Shown here: one piece after another, positions 51,888-63,309 of the stretch
Position numbering within the stretch: position 1 is the first letter of the stretch
Layout: every line of letters starts with the position of its first letter
Origin: Pempheris klunzingeri
Taxonomy: Eukaryota; Chordata; Actinopteri; Acropomatiformes; Pempheridae
Direction of reading: 5' to 3'
Assembly (NCBI RefSeq): GCF_042242105.1
Contig: NC_092016.1
Location: 3,829,501-3,893,500, forward strand
DNA: 64,000 bases
The notes under the pieces: model-generated
Database searches by the model: none
Told to the model about the DNA's origin: nothing
Seen by the model: only the letters and a program-made list of their open reading frames with translations
Made by a program: the position numbers and the translations under genes

Positions 51888-54588
51888 ACAAGAACAGAAC
51901 AAGTACTCAGAAAAATAAGATACATATAAACAGTGCGTAGCTGATATATTTAGTGCTTGTAAAATGAAGGATCCTGGTTGCCTGGAGACGTCTATATGCC
52001 TCTAATAAAGGCAGAAAATTATAAAATAATAAAAAGGATTGTCAAGAATAAACTGGCAGGCATAGGAAACTAACCTATTCGTTCATCAGTTCAAGCTGCT
52101 TGTTTATCGACAAATCACAATTTTATAAACTGTCCCTTTAATGGGACAAAATGAAAGAAACTTCAGGAAAAGCAAAAAGAGGAGGGATCCCTCTAACACA
52201 GAATATTGATTATAAGGTTCCTCTGGCTTCAAGTCCCAGTTTTCTTACTGCTGGTGGTTATTTTGGAGCTCTAGTTATAGTCTTCACCATTGTGGACTTT
52301 AGGAGATCCAGGAGGATCACACATCCCCCTCTCCACATAAACAGTGAGGAGGCAGAGAGTGTCAGTAACATTAAATTCCTGGGAATCCATATAACTTAAG
52401 ATAAATTAACACCTCCCATCTGGTGAAGAAAGCTACACAGAGGCTTTTCTTCCTAAGAAGACTCAAACAGGCCAAACCTCTCTCTTAGTAAACTTTTACA
52501 GAAACACCACAGAGAGTATCCTAGTGTGTCACCATGTGGTTTGGCAGCACCACTGCAGAGAACTGGACAGTTCACAGCACACAGTTTAAGCTAGCCGTCT
52601 GCACGAGAAGGTTAGCAACATCATTGAAGATCCAACCCACCAGGGTCACAGTCTGTTCGCCTCCTCGCCATCCAGGTAGAGATACAGAGCCATCAAACCC
52701 AGAACAAACAGGATGAAGAACAGCTTCTTCCCCAGAGCTGGAGCCTCCATCACTCCCACCCTCCTATAGCTGTTAAGGCCTGTGATGGTTTGAACTACCT
52801 AAGTTATTGTGCAATAACTTTTCATACTGCGCTGTTGCACTGTCACTGTTATCCATTACAGTAAATAAAGGTATTTGGAGGAGGCAGGTAAAGCAGCCTA
52901 CCTTATCATATCGATTTTGTTTATCTATCTTGTTTTCTGTTGCTGCTCATATCTGAGTTACCAAACATCATTTTGCTGTATGCCTCCAATGACAAATTAA
53001 GTTTGAAAGCATCAGCTCAATGCCAAAAAAGTTGAGGATGCAGATGTTAGTACATATTCAGTATATTTAAAAACACATGGCTCACTTCCATGTGTCCTTG
53101 TGAGTAACATCAGTGAGGTAAGACACTCAATGGGAGCGTCCATACGAACACTGTTCCCTATGGTGTGACTGCCATCTAGTGGATTTTAAACTCAGTCACA
53201 GATTTGCCATCTACAGTAAACACACTGACTTGATGCACATTATCACATCACTGTTTATTCTCCCTTCTTTTGATCTAGTTTATCCCTTTTCATCCGTACT
53301 TCCCACTCATTCACACCGCACTCACCTGGACACTCCTGATGGTTCATGGCTGATCTCAAAATCCCCCGCCTGTCTGTCCAGAGCAAAATGATGCATGTTA
53401 GTCAATCTGAGTGCTGTACAACTGAATAATGAGCCAAAACCTCACCAGATAAGAGACAGAAACTAATTCAAAGAAATGTGTAACTTACTCGATCACCTTC
53501 TCTGGGGGAACATCTCTAATTGGCTGCAATGAAGAAAATAAATAACAAAGAACAGGCTGTAACTAGCAAGTCAGATTACTACAAAACTCAATGAATGGTG
53601 AGTTATTTCTATGTTTGTACTGTCTACCTTAGTGGGGTGGTGAAATTCAAATGCTTTAGGTGTCTTCTGTGGGCCAAAACCCCAAGAACCAGGGGCTGGG
53701 TTGACATTTTTGGATTGCTGGTTGTTTGGGACTGCACCTTGTAAAAAAAATAAATAAATAAAATAAAATAAGAAGCTGGGGCTGCATCGCACAAAAAATC
53801 CTAACTGCTTCTCCTGTCTTGCCAAGAAGGAAAAACCCTATCTTCCTATTAGAGACACAATTCTTCAGCCGGCACCCATCCTGCCATGGCCGTATCTTTG
53901 ATTTGAATGTAAAATCAACAGCTGCCTCACTTCATTTAGCACTGGCTTGCTAGCTCACCCTAACGACAAGAAAAGACGGGCGTTCAGTTTTAGCTTCAGT
54001 GAGCCAGAGGCATTAATCGTGTCTGTGCAGGAGAGGAAATCCCACTTTTTAGGGAAGTTTTCTCCTCTATTATCTACCGAGGATAAAGATTTGAAGTGGC
54101 GAGAGATGTCAGGGTAGCAGCTACTTTGAAATTAGGACAGGGTCTACACCATCCCAACTTTGGATTCCTAGCAGAGGATATTCCTCAGTTAGGATGGTTC
54201 TGTAATAGCTAATATCCTTTCCAAGGTAAAGTAGGATTTTTTCTTTTCTTATCTTAAGAAACGTGTCTCTAATACCAAAAATCTCTCTCTATATATATAT
54301 ATATATAGATATAAGAGGATTTTCTACATACCATGCAGGTTAATAGGACGAATAAGAACTAATAAGTTAATAAGAAAAAGTGTTAGTAATGCGGAAGTTT
54401 ATGTGTTTCAGCCTGACACAAACAAACGCATTAGATCAGCATCATTATGATCTTATTCAGTGAGGGAGTCACATACCACCAAAACAACAGTGTACAGTGA
54501 CCCTTAAATCACCTGTTGGTCCTGAGTGTTTCGGCGGTTGTTTGGCCCAGGAGCCCTGGACTCTGGCACGCTGACGCTTATCTGACAT
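45552..54588 (-). CDS. alkbh3: AlkB homolog 3, Fe(II)/2-oxoglutarate alkylated DNA/RNA demethylase, complete coding region in 9 coding exons
   Basis: ALKBH3 oxidatively removes 1-methyladenine and 3-methylcytosine from single-stranded DNA and RNA in nucleus and cytosol. Coding exons, minus strand: 54588-54513, 53737-53628, 53523-53489, 53373-53326, 51827-51724, 50048-49960, 49838-49629, 48792-48694, 45677-45552. Splice borders and phases all agree, giving 298 residues (human 286). The N-terminus reads RARVQGSWA as in human. The iron ligands are His192-x-Asp194 (WHSDDE, exon 7) and His258, the first residue of exon 9. The 2-oxoglutarate arginines are in RINLTFR (270 and 276). Substrate-lid and fold motifs include WYGELPYTY and FNSLLCNLYRD. 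Nothing essential is missing. Start: the third of three overlapping ATGs, the only one that opens the frame. The last ~18 residues (EGYRAGTKLRFTAKRS) extend past the human end. An intron holds an inverted copy of exon 6, see separate entries. Order with hsd17b12 and C11orf96 matches human. Confidence 0.97.
46210..46245. repeat. (CA)n microsatellite in alkbh3 intron
   Basis: About 15 CA units; a shorter (CA)n lies at about 46,450-46,471 in the same intron. Confidence 0.9.
47885..48340 (+). mobile_element. Decayed Tc1/mariner-like transposon, 5' part only
   Basis: 'actcctcactaaaagttaggga' looks like a Tc1-type terminal sequence. About 270 bp later a plus-strand frame begins MRPRRHLTVDQQHL (48,194 on), which resembles the N-terminal DNA-binding region of fish Tc1-like transposases, and then degenerates. 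No DDE catalytic region follows. It lies in the last alkbh3 intron, antisense to the gene. Confidence 0.6.
49356..49471 (+). repeat. Inverted copy of alkbh3 exon 6 and adjoining intron (left arm)
   Basis: These 116 bases are an exact reverse complement of 49,926-50,041, compared base by base. The plus strand here reads as the coding sense of the exon (YGELPYTY encoded), so it is antisense within the alkbh3 transcript. It lies in the intron between exons 7 and 8. The first seven bases of the exon and its acceptor are not included, so it cannot act as a normal exon. Confidence 0.95.
49926..50041 (-). repeat. Right arm of the inverted duplication (alkbh3 exon 6 plus 34 intronic bases)
   Basis: Contains 82 of the 89 bases of exon 6 (49,960-50,048), its donor site, and 34 bases of the following intron. 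It is exactly complementary to 49,356-49,471. The 454-bp spacer between arms contains exon 7, which encodes the HxD iron site. Confidence 0.95.
51849..51882. repeat. (CA)n microsatellite next to alkbh3 exon 5
   Basis: About 17 CA units, beginning about 20 bp upstream (in gene sense) of the exon 5 acceptor; in the transcript it forms a (UG)n tract. Confidence 0.9.
52280..52990 (+). mobile_element. Decayed L2/Maui-like LINE, 3' part
   Basis: The plus strand reads IVDFRRSRRITHPPL, then SVSNIKFLGIHIT (52,290-52,397). After frame breaks come HVVWQHH/MWFGSTTAENW (52,530-52,570), and later FF-PRAGASITP-like text. This follows the usual order of fish L2/Maui-like polymerase C-termini ('DFRR...FLG..I', 'VWFG...', 'SFFP'). 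Stops and frame shifts show it is inactive. The 3' end has 'gttgcactgtcactgttatcc', common to these elements. It lies antisense in the alkbh3 intron between exons 4 and 5. Confidence 0.7.
53169..53182 (-). promoter_or_regulatory. CTCF core motif
   Basis: The minus strand reads CCACTAGATGGCAG, matching all 14 positions of the core consensus CCASYAGRKGGCRS. It lies in the alkbh3 intron between exons 4 and 5, just outside the LINE remnant. Confidence 0.6.
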
Positions 54589-54598
54589 CACATCACAT
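54586..54598 (-). promoter_or_regulatory. Two overlapping start-stop uORFs at the alkbh3 start codon
   Basis: The exon begins ATGTGATGTGATG. Read on the minus strand: ATG (54,598) followed at once by TGA, a second ATG (54,593) followed at once by TGA, then the true start ATG (54,588). Each TGA overlaps the next ATG by one base, a TGATG termination-reinitiation arrangement. Confidence 0.75.
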
Positions 54599-55085
54599 CT
54601 GCGGGGTGAGAAAGGAGGAAGTAAGCTTTCATCAGCACAGGAACAAGTTCTACACACACCAACAGAAATACAAACAGCTAAGAAACCCAGACACAGTTAA
54701 TATTAAAACAAACAAACAAACAATGCTCCCAGAGGAAATATGTCACAATAAATGACGACAACCCATAAATTACATGTTTCACGCCTCCAAATCTGACTCA
54801 ATGCTTTACATTAACGCACTTCTTTTGCACTATTATCTCTGTTCTTTGCACATGTTTGTCGTACTTTATGCCGTTTCATCTTTTAAAAGCTGCTATTTTG
54901 TAAATACTTTTCAAATACTGTTTTTATGTATTTTCTATTAATGTGGGAACGGGGAAATTTCAAGCTCTCTTATTTTCTCTCACTAAGTTTATTGTTATGT
55001 ATCATAATAAGAGGGGAAATTCATTGTATGTGAAAACCTGATTCTGGTACTAAAATTTTTTATACTACTAAAATACATTGAACTA

Positions 55086-55124
<39 letters not shown>

Positions 55125-55637
55125 ATTACAAGCACTTGCTTTATTGTCTACCTTCATTTTTGCATTGCTACAAGTTCCAGGAAAAACTTTCAGAAATAAA
55201 ATATGCAGTAATGAGGTCTAACTTCATGATTCAATCGTTACTGTAACGTTAATGAAAATTACTTGACTTAATCTGCATTTAAGTGACATGTTGATCCTTT
55301 AACAAATTCTTCATTGACTTTTTGAGGCTAACAGTTAAAGACTGATCGTTAGCTAGTTAGTTTTCTTATACAAAATATTACAAGTACAAACAAATCAGGC
55401 ATATTTTCAGGTCCTGTTCATCAAAAATCTTCTGCAAAAAGTTGTGCAAGAACAAAATAAAAATACAGAAATGACACGAGGTAGTAAAACTACTACGACA
55501 GTTAGCTCGTTATGCAGGTAGCTAGTTCTGCCCTGTGCTACATTAGCTAAGTTAGCTACATTAGCTAAGTTAGCTACAGCTACATAAAGTTACCTCAATA
55601 AACACTTTTAAAAGGTCAGAAATTCACAAATAAATAC

Positions 55638-55850
55638 CTGGTTGACTAATGTGGTACCAAATCTTCAAAGTACTAATCAAAACGGCAGCTGAGACGCAAC
55701 AATACAGCGGGCAGAAAAGAGAAAACTGCTCTTTAACTGTCCAGCTGCGCTTTGACAACCATAGCGAGTGTGTTACAGAAAAACAAATCCGACCCGAAAC
55801 TGAGATTAAATAAAAGGTTCCGCTCCGTTCTTTTTTTTTTTTTTTTTTCT
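55638..55850 (-). other. Probable non-coding first exon of alkbh3 (5' UTR) with a uORF
   Basis: On the minus strand the sequence ends CAACCAG|GTATTT, a good donor at 55,638. The next acceptor downstream is CCCCGCAG at 54,599, which starts the first coding exon. A 9-codon uORF starts at 55,762 (MVVKAQLDS then stop). The 5' boundary is a guess, set by the T-rich run at 55,829-55,850. No TATA box was seen. Confidence 0.5.
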
Positions 55851-55973
55851 CTCTTTGCCCCAAATCTTTGGCGACTGTGATCCAGATCCAGTCAACTAAA
55901 CATATTTACTTTGGCATAATTTTGAGTTATTTGTACTTTACTTGAGTACTTCCACTATGTGCCAATTCAACAA

Positions 55974-55977
<4 letters not shown>

Positions 55978-56015
<38 letters not shown>

Positions 56016-56032
56016 TTTTTCTTTTTTTTTTT
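55978..56032. repeat. (TA)n and poly(T) tract
   Basis: About 14 TA units followed by a nearly pure T run. Confidence 0.95.
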
Positions 56033-56271
56033 TACTGTACTGCATTTATTTGCCAGCCATTACTAATTTGTTTGCAGGTTTTCATTTGGTTTATAAAATA
56101 TGACACATTGTTATAAACTACCCAATAGTATCTCAAGTATTTCAAATTAGCTTCACCTTTCTGAACGTAGCCTCATTTGTTTTTAAATTGTTCCATTTAT
56201 TTATTTCAGTTATGATTCTTGACTTTTGTTATACTTGTTCATGCACCAGTATACCAGGGCAAATATCTTGT

Positions 56272-56439
56272 ATGTAGAAAGTACAGGCCTCTCACTGGGG
56301 CACCAGAATAATGTAGGAAGGTACACCTGCCTCACAGGAGGACACCAGAATATGTAGGAAAGTATAGGTGTAGGTGCTTCACAACGCGGGCACCATAATA
56401 ATGTAGAAGATATAGGCCTCTCACTGGGGCACCAAAATA
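56272..56439. repeat. Minisatellite-like array, four units of 39-49 bp
   Basis: Units begin at 56,272, 56,311, 56,352 and 56,401, each starting ATGTAG and containing a CACCA-type core ('ctcactggggcaccagaata' in the best copies). Units 1 and 4 are the most alike (39 bp each). Confidence 0.8.
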
Positions 56440-56449
56440 ATGTAGCAGG

Positions 56450-58550
56450 TTGACTACCATTTAATTAATCAATTAAAAGCTCTCGTATCAATAGGGGTAC
56501 CACCCGTCATTGGACGGGAAATTCAACTTATTACTTTCTTAGCACAGATGGCTTCAGGTCTTTAACCTTAAGAATTAAGCATCAAACATTAAACAGTAAA
56601 CAGTCTCTGTTCTAAATGTGTAAGTTCTTAGTGGCATTGATCCTCTTAGACCTTGTTATGAAGAAATATCCAGGCAGCGAATACACCTTTTTATTAATAA
56701 ATGCTAAATATCAACATAGAACACTAATGACTATAAAGGCAGATGAGGCAGAAATGACACTAGACAGACAACAATCAAGACAGAAGACTAACATTGCTGA
56801 TAAACCTTTGGATTAGTGATAGTGAAATGAAACTGAATACGGATACTGAAACCCGTCTGACTTTAAGAACGTTGTAGTTAGAACCACAGAGGATCCACTG
56901 ACTACTCTCCCTGCAGATTTAGATAGATCTCAGAGCTACACTGACACCAACTTGTGAACTAGCACCAGCTGTTATACTTCACGTGGGCCCTTGGTCCAGC
57001 AGCGATGCATCCAGCGGTGGTCCGCAGTCACACAGGCAGGGTCAGCTGTCAGCGTCCCTGGCAGGTTTCCAGGGGAGGAGGAGAGAGAGGACCTCTCTCT
57101 GGAGGCTGAGACAGGAGGCTGGAGGGCCTTGGCGATGTCACAAAGATTATAAGTAACAAAGTAAAACTTAAAAATAAAATAAAAACAGCAAAGCAGAAAA
57201 GAAGCAATGACAGAAGGGAAGACAGAGGTTTTATCCTCTGCATCTTAGGGGCGTGTTCTCCTCTGACAGAGGAACGCCTGTGTCATCACTTAAGAGATGT
57301 ACTAAATTAGATTTCTGTTTCATATTCACTATGTTCCAAATCCATTTTCATTCCTAACACTGCATGGTATACAGAATCAAGATATTTCATTTCCAATACG
57401 TGTATTCATTAAGTCTTTACCAAATAACTTCCTAAATGGCATGACACACAATGACCTAATCTTTAACATTCTCAAGCGTGCATTAACTTCCATTACTCTA
57501 ATTATCACATGACACAGATTAAACAGACCTGGATTGAACATATTGTTGGTTAGTTTCTAATTTATTAGACACAGATTATTAATTACATGAACTTCCTGAG
57601 TCTTCTCACTCAGTGGTGAATTGCAGTGTTATCACAGGATTTGAAGCAGCATCCTCAAAAGTTGTAATTAGTTAGTTGGTCGTCCTTGGATATTCATGAA
57701 CATGTGGGTTACACCATTAGGCAAAAGAACACATTAATTAGCATTATTTGATCTGTGGGCACTTTGGACAGTTTCTTTAACCACATTTAAACTTATAGCA
57801 GAAATGGAAGAATGTTCATACAGACTTCCCTCATTCCCCTCTGTGATCAGGGGTCCACGAGTGAGGGAGACCACGGGGTCGCTTGGTTCATAGAGGGTTC
57901 AGAACATATATGTCGATAGAAGTTCTTTTGTTAACTTTATAGCCGTCACTGTGAGGCCTTTTACACAACACCTACCCAGAGGCAGGCTTTGGGTTCCATC
58001 ACTTCATCATTGTCACTTATCAGTCTTTTTAGCGTTCATCACGTTATCATCCGGAACTCTCATACAACAGCTTCCTGTTTTGGATAAGTCAGTTCAGGGT
58101 TAATTCACAGCCAGTTCACTGTTAAAGCATGGGTTTGTGGCAAACCCCCCCCTTTTCCTCTGTCACAGGACAGTCCAGGAGGTCATAGGGCAAGTGAGGC
58201 AGCCACACTACTGGTTAGATGGGCTACATGTATATGAAAATCTAATTGGTAATAAATCAAAGTGTTAAAAATGTATAGAATATAATGTATTAACGAAACA
58301 CTCAGGTCATTCTGCGTAATAAGTACCTTTACTTTTGATACTTAATATTTTGCTGATAATTCTCCAGGTTTACTTAAGTACAATTTGAATGCACTTACAC
58401 AGTAACAGTATTTTATATTATCACTTTTACTAAAGGATGAGAACCATGTCCAGATCTTTTTATGCTGCTGAGGCAAAACAAAAGTGTAGTACAGTCATTT
58501 TATTCAGCCATTAGTAAAAGAAAGTACACAATACCATACTGTATTCCAGC
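56450..58550. other. Intergenic stretch between alkbh3 and hsd17b12, nothing recognised
   Basis: No open frame over about 70 codons and no family match. The text has the mixed composition of old repeat sequence; a degenerate LTR element cannot be excluded, because the array at 56,272-56,439 and this segment may belong together. Confidence 0.4.
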
Positions 58551-58556
58551 GAGCTT

Positions 58557-58562
58557 TTTATT
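58557..58562 (-). other. Candidate hsd17b12 poly(A) signal (AATAAA)
   Basis: AATAAA on the minus strand, about 1.1 kb after the hsd17b12 stop codon. Confidence 0.5.
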
Positions 58563-59663
58563 AACAAACTGTTTAAAACACAAGTTGCCAGCAGAGTAAA
58601 CGTTAACAGTTCATTTCACATGTAGAAAATCTAATTATGATTTCAAAACATATTAAAAAGACTTTTGACAGAGAAAAGGTGTTTAGTTCAAGGCAGCTTC
58701 ATTGAGTCACAGACCAGACCAAATCCTACGGGGTATTCAACTGTGCACAAACTGTGAAAAGACATTTTAAGCAGTTCTCCTGTTTTGCAGCAAACATTTA
58801 GTACTATGAGAAGAAAGTGTGAAACCACAGCAAATAATCTAAAACATTCTGTCCCTGTGACATTCAAAACAGTGGATAAACTAAATGTGCAGATATTAAA
58901 AGGTTCGACTGTGAAAATTTGCACATTTTGATCAGGCACAAAATGGAGCAACTGTAGTTCACATCAGTTCCGTTGCACCCTTTCATAATACATGTTTAAC
59001 CAGTCAGTACCCGCTCATTGAATCTGACCATTTCCTGCATTAATGTCAGTAGAAAGGCAACAGTGAATAACTATCTATGTATAAAAACTTTGGTTTAGAA
59101 CAAGTGATACACTGGTTCAACAATAACCCACCACAAAGTATCATTTTAAATATACTGTAAACATGAAATATTGTAGAAAACAAAAATGAGAGAGCCCATT
59201 CATGATGCAAGTAAACTGACATGATAGGAAGCAGAAATTAGTGATCTGTAAACAGGCTAAAGCTAATCTAAACTAAGTTTGGCTCGTGTGTTCACATGGA
59301 TATAAAATAAATAATCTTAATTACATATACTGTATAAAAAAAATGCCCACCACCGTTTCCACTGCTTACAACAGCAGGTTAACTCCCTCATCTTTTGCTA
59401 TATTATTTTCACCAACAGTGTCAATGACAAAAAGGTATTGATGTCCTTTGCCAAGAGCAGCATTTTATCATCATCATTTCATCTCCTGCCATTTCTCTAC
59501 AGACCAAAAAAAAACACAGTCACAAAGTTGCACACATGGTTTGAAGGCACAAAGGTGAAATCTCAGGTAACCCTGGAGGATCAATTGCACAGATACAAAC
59601 AATATTTTTCCTTTTTCCTGAAACACTGCGAGTGGCTACCTGCAGATTCATCAGCCATCTTCT

Positions 59664-62600
59664 CTATTCACTCTTATAACTTGCTCCGTTCTTCTGCTCC
59701 CGCATCTTCCTCCTGTGCAGGTATCCGGTACGCTGCAGACGGTTCATTCTGGCTCCCAGGAAGATGACGATGCTGCTCGGCACCAGCTTAGTGGTCACCC
59801 AACCCTGCAAGGAAAAAAAAAAAAAAACACACCACAATGACTGGGGTTCATGGGATCAATTTAAACTACAGCTTTCCAGGCATGTATTATTGAATGAAAA
59901 CACTTGGTGCAGTGTTTCAGCAAAAAAAAAAAACAAGCTGTTTTACAGTATTATCAGTTTCCACAAACTGTTAGAGCCTGTGTGTATACTGGATATGTGT
60001 TGAACTGTTCTGAAGGGGCATTCAAATCAAACACTGAGCCAGATGATTCAGTCTGTAAGTCTGACTAACAGCAACGTTGATGTTTACTTAATGCATTTCT
60101 GGAGCAGTATTTTGAGGTTCCTGCTTCTTACCATGACAGCATGGGGGAAGTAGCCATTGGTCTGGCTCTGCAGACCCACAGTGCTGAGCTCAGCTGCCAC
60201 ATAGCGCTCTGGGGTGGGCTTGTCCAGGGTGGGCGTCCTGATACGAGTCATTTTGGTGGCCACAAAGAAGGGCAGCACACTCTGCAGGAAGATAAGCACG
60301 CGACATGAGCTTACAAAACATTAATATCCAAGAAAATATAATGCCTACACAAAATCTGAATTAAACCTCCAAAAGTAGAACTTCGGATCTGCAGTACAAA
60401 CAAAGTTATATGAATGTTAGCCAATCGTGTGTCTTCCTGTGAGGCCGAGCAACGGCACTGCAAGATGCATCGACTTAAAATTCATAAACTCTTTTGCTTT
60501 AAACTAGTCTGATGAGCTTTTTGGGTGAAAATACACTCAGGGTTTGCTGAGGTGAAACTGCGGCACACAATGCAACCACAAGGTGGCACATGAGTGAATA
60601 CTACAGAGTGCTAAAAACAGAACAAGCAAGCTTTGAGTGGAACAGCATATTGTCAAAAATGCCTCTCCTGTAAAAATGCATATGAGATGCATCATTCGTG
60701 GATGTGTATTTATTCCATTGTCCATTCAGGCAGGCTTGGCTCAAAGCTACAAGTTGGATTTCCTAACTTTTCTGGACTGACAGAGCTTAAAATTCTTTGA
60801 GTCAAAGGCAAAAGATTTCTATAAAAATCAGTATTTTTGTTGAACATTTTGAATTTACAGCCACAATCCAAGTTTGACCTACAGCTGCCACCACAGTCTT
60901 CACAGTTCAAATGTTCTGTGGATCACGGACACTCACGTGAGGGTGAAGTGTGAGGGCAGATACACCATCTAAATAACGGACCCTTGAGAGATTCCTGTGT
61001 GCACCATTTTCAGCTTGGGTAGGGATAACTTGAAAGACTTGCAGTGAGCAAAACAGGCCACGATTGAGACGACTCGGGCCTACAGTGGTGTGGTTTACTG
61101 ACTTTTAAAGTTATGGCAGGGAAACAGTGTTCTTACACAGTTCATTGGCATCTATGTGGCTCAAAAAGCTCAAAAATGGTGAGTGTCCCCACAGCCTAGC
61201 ACAAAAAAAAAAAAAAAATCCTGTGCAGGGAGGAGGAGAGGGATTGATCCCATCAGAGAATCCCCAAACTCACCTGAATGATGATGCCCTGACGCCTGTA
61301 CTCCTCCTGAAGGCCACGAGAGAAGAAATCCATAAAGGCCTGCACATGGAGAAGGATGAGAGATGATCAATCTTAAAAAGATCAATCTGTAAAATGTTGC
61401 TCAGTTACAGACTCCAAATGGGGCCAAAAGGGGCCAATAGCTTGATGAAACTAACAGATGCTGACCAATATTCTAAAAACAATTCAGTTTCCAGAGTTTG
61501 TTTAATCAGTATCACACGTCGCACATACCTTTGAGGCAGAATAGAGTGTAAGCAGAGGGAGGGGGTACATGCCGCTAGCAGAGGAGATATTGAGAACAAC
61601 ACCTCTGGACCTGAGGGGGGGAAAAAAAAGGTAGGATTCAGGACAAGAACTTGTTTGGTGCAGCTTTAAAACCATCACGTTTTTAATTATGCTGCGTTGG
61701 TAAAAGCTACACATCAGTGGCTTCATTGTTCGTTGGAGAAAGCCTTCAACACTGCTGCCATAATACCCCAGTGTACATCGCAGGGCTTTCCTCAAGATGT
61801 GAAGCACTGATCCCAGAACAGTGCAACACATTTGTTTTCAGGGGTGCTTTTATGTACTTATTTCTTCTTCAAATCCACAAACTTTTAATGATTTTCAAGG
61901 CATGTGGGAACCCTGTGTCTATACACATCCAGAACACTGACAAATACACACAAGATGATGCTCCACACACACACACACTAAAACAGTGTGGTAGTGGCCG
62001 TGTGTGTTGCCATGGCAGCCTGTTGCTGCAGTGATGTAGTGGAGCGACGCTCCAGCCTCACACGGCACCAAATGTGCCTGCGCTGCTATTGGACCGCAGG
62101 AGTCACATGGGAACAGAGCAGCCAATCGGGTGGGAAGAGCACTTTGTGTGAATTGAAAGCTTGTCAGCATTGCGAACAAAGGGAGGAGAGGAAAAGAGAG
62201 ATGCAGTGATGGCAAGGGCTTGGTGAGGATTTCTTGTCCTCTTACCTACAAGAGAGTCACCTTTATAAAGTGTCATCTCCCCCAATAACACTCGTGGAAA
62301 GGAAAATTATTTTTGTGCAATTTTGAGATTCCCTGTGCAGCTCTGTGCCACAATCCCTCATTCACAACAATGATTTGACTGCAGTCATGTCGCAAAACAT
62401 GGAAGCCTATCATTTAACTCACCTCTCAGCCATTCTGGGCAGCACCAGACGGGTCATCTAGAAAAAAAACAACAACAACGAGACAAGCGGTCAACATCAA
62501 CCATCCCACTAAACAATGAGAAAACTCAAAAAAGGATAAATAGGGGACTGTGAAAGAAAGGAATGAGTTTTATTTTTAAAAAAAGAAAAAGACTAAAGTG

Positions 62601-63167
62601 TGTGAGAGAGAGAGGCGTGGGTGGCGAGTACAGACAGCGTTGGTGTAGTCCACCGTTGCTTTGGGAACAACTGAGACACTGCAGGTACCATGGTAGAAAC
62701 AGCAGAAGAGGGAAAAGAAAAAGAAGAGTAGGAGAAGAACAAAAAAAAGGTGGAGGAGGAAAGATCAACTTTAAACTTTGAGACTCGGGGCGTGATATGA
62801 AGATGTGGTTTGCAATCACTTGGCTAAGAAGTATTTGTAATATTTCCTCGTCGTGCAAGACGGAGACAAACTTACGTGACACACTGAGGTCATGTTGACG
62901 TTGATCATATTTGTGATGAACTGAAACACAGAAAGCACCAGTCAGCGAAACATTTCGTGTATAAGATTATGTTCATACAGTGCAAAGCCAAAGAGGTGAG
63001 TTACTGAAACTATGGAGCACAGCACAAAGAAAAGAAACTTGGAAAAAAAATTAAAAAATGAATGCATTTGGTCTTTTCACAGCGTGAAATAAGAGGACTC
63101 ACTTTTTCCAGATTAGGAATATGGAGGTAGTACTCAGGGTAAGGGTAGGACACACCGACGTTGTTGA
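59664..63167 (-). CDS. hsd17b12: Very-long-chain 3-oxoacyl-CoA reductase (17-beta-hydroxysteroid dehydrogenase 12), partial: last seven exons
   Basis: This short-chain dehydrogenase reduces 3-ketoacyl-CoA with NADPH in the ER fatty-acid elongation cycle. Exons on the minus strand: 63167-63103, 62920-62876, 62457-62423, 61610-61529, 61339-61274, 60281-60132, 59804-59664, with consistent phases. They encode about 194 residues of a protein that is about 312 in human. The first exon carries NNVG with SYPYPEYY (human NNVG...SYEYPEYF). Exon 61610-61529 has the catalytic Ser in NISSASGMYP and the YxxxK site as YSASK. PTLDKP and VGLQSQTNGY (exon 60281-60132) are specific to HSD17B12 rather than HSD17B3. 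The NADPH-binding TGxxxGxG part and N-terminal membrane segment are outside the window. The C-terminus ends YKSE, not the lysine-rich KKTKKN of human. Which of the two teleost paralogues this is cannot be settled. Confidence 0.95.
60576..60589 (+). promoter_or_regulatory. CTCF-like motif
   Basis: CCACAAGGTGGCAC matches 13 of 14 core CTCF consensus positions. It lies in an hsd17b12 intron. Confidence 0.4.
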
Positions 63168-63204
63168 CTGTTGGAGACAAAAGGAGAAAAAAAAAGCAGT
63201 TATT

Positions 63205-63216
63205 CTACCATTTTCA

Positions 63217-63248
<32 letters not shown>
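63205..63248. repeat. Poly(A) tract
   Basis: About 30 consecutive A residues in an hsd17b12 intron, just upstream (in gene sense) of the exon at 63,167-63,103; it reads as a U run near the acceptor. Confidence 0.95.
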
Positions 63249-63252
<4 letters not shown>

Positions 63253-63286
63253 GTGCTGCAGAAACCAAACTAGCTTTAAATTTCTA

Positions 63287-63300
63287 CCACAAGGTGGCAG
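63287..63300 (+). promoter_or_regulatory. CTCF-like motif
   Basis: CCACAAGGTGGCAG matches 13 of 14 core CTCF consensus positions. It has the same orientation as the site at 60,576. Confidence 0.45.
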
Positions 63301-63309
63301 CAAAAGCAA

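Noticed and set aside
56272-56439. Possible retroviral tRNA primer-binding site around the TGGTGCCCC motif on the minus strand
   Set aside because: It does not match the 3' end of any tRNA that I know, recurs in each tandem unit, and no flanking LTRs or gag/pol frames are seen.
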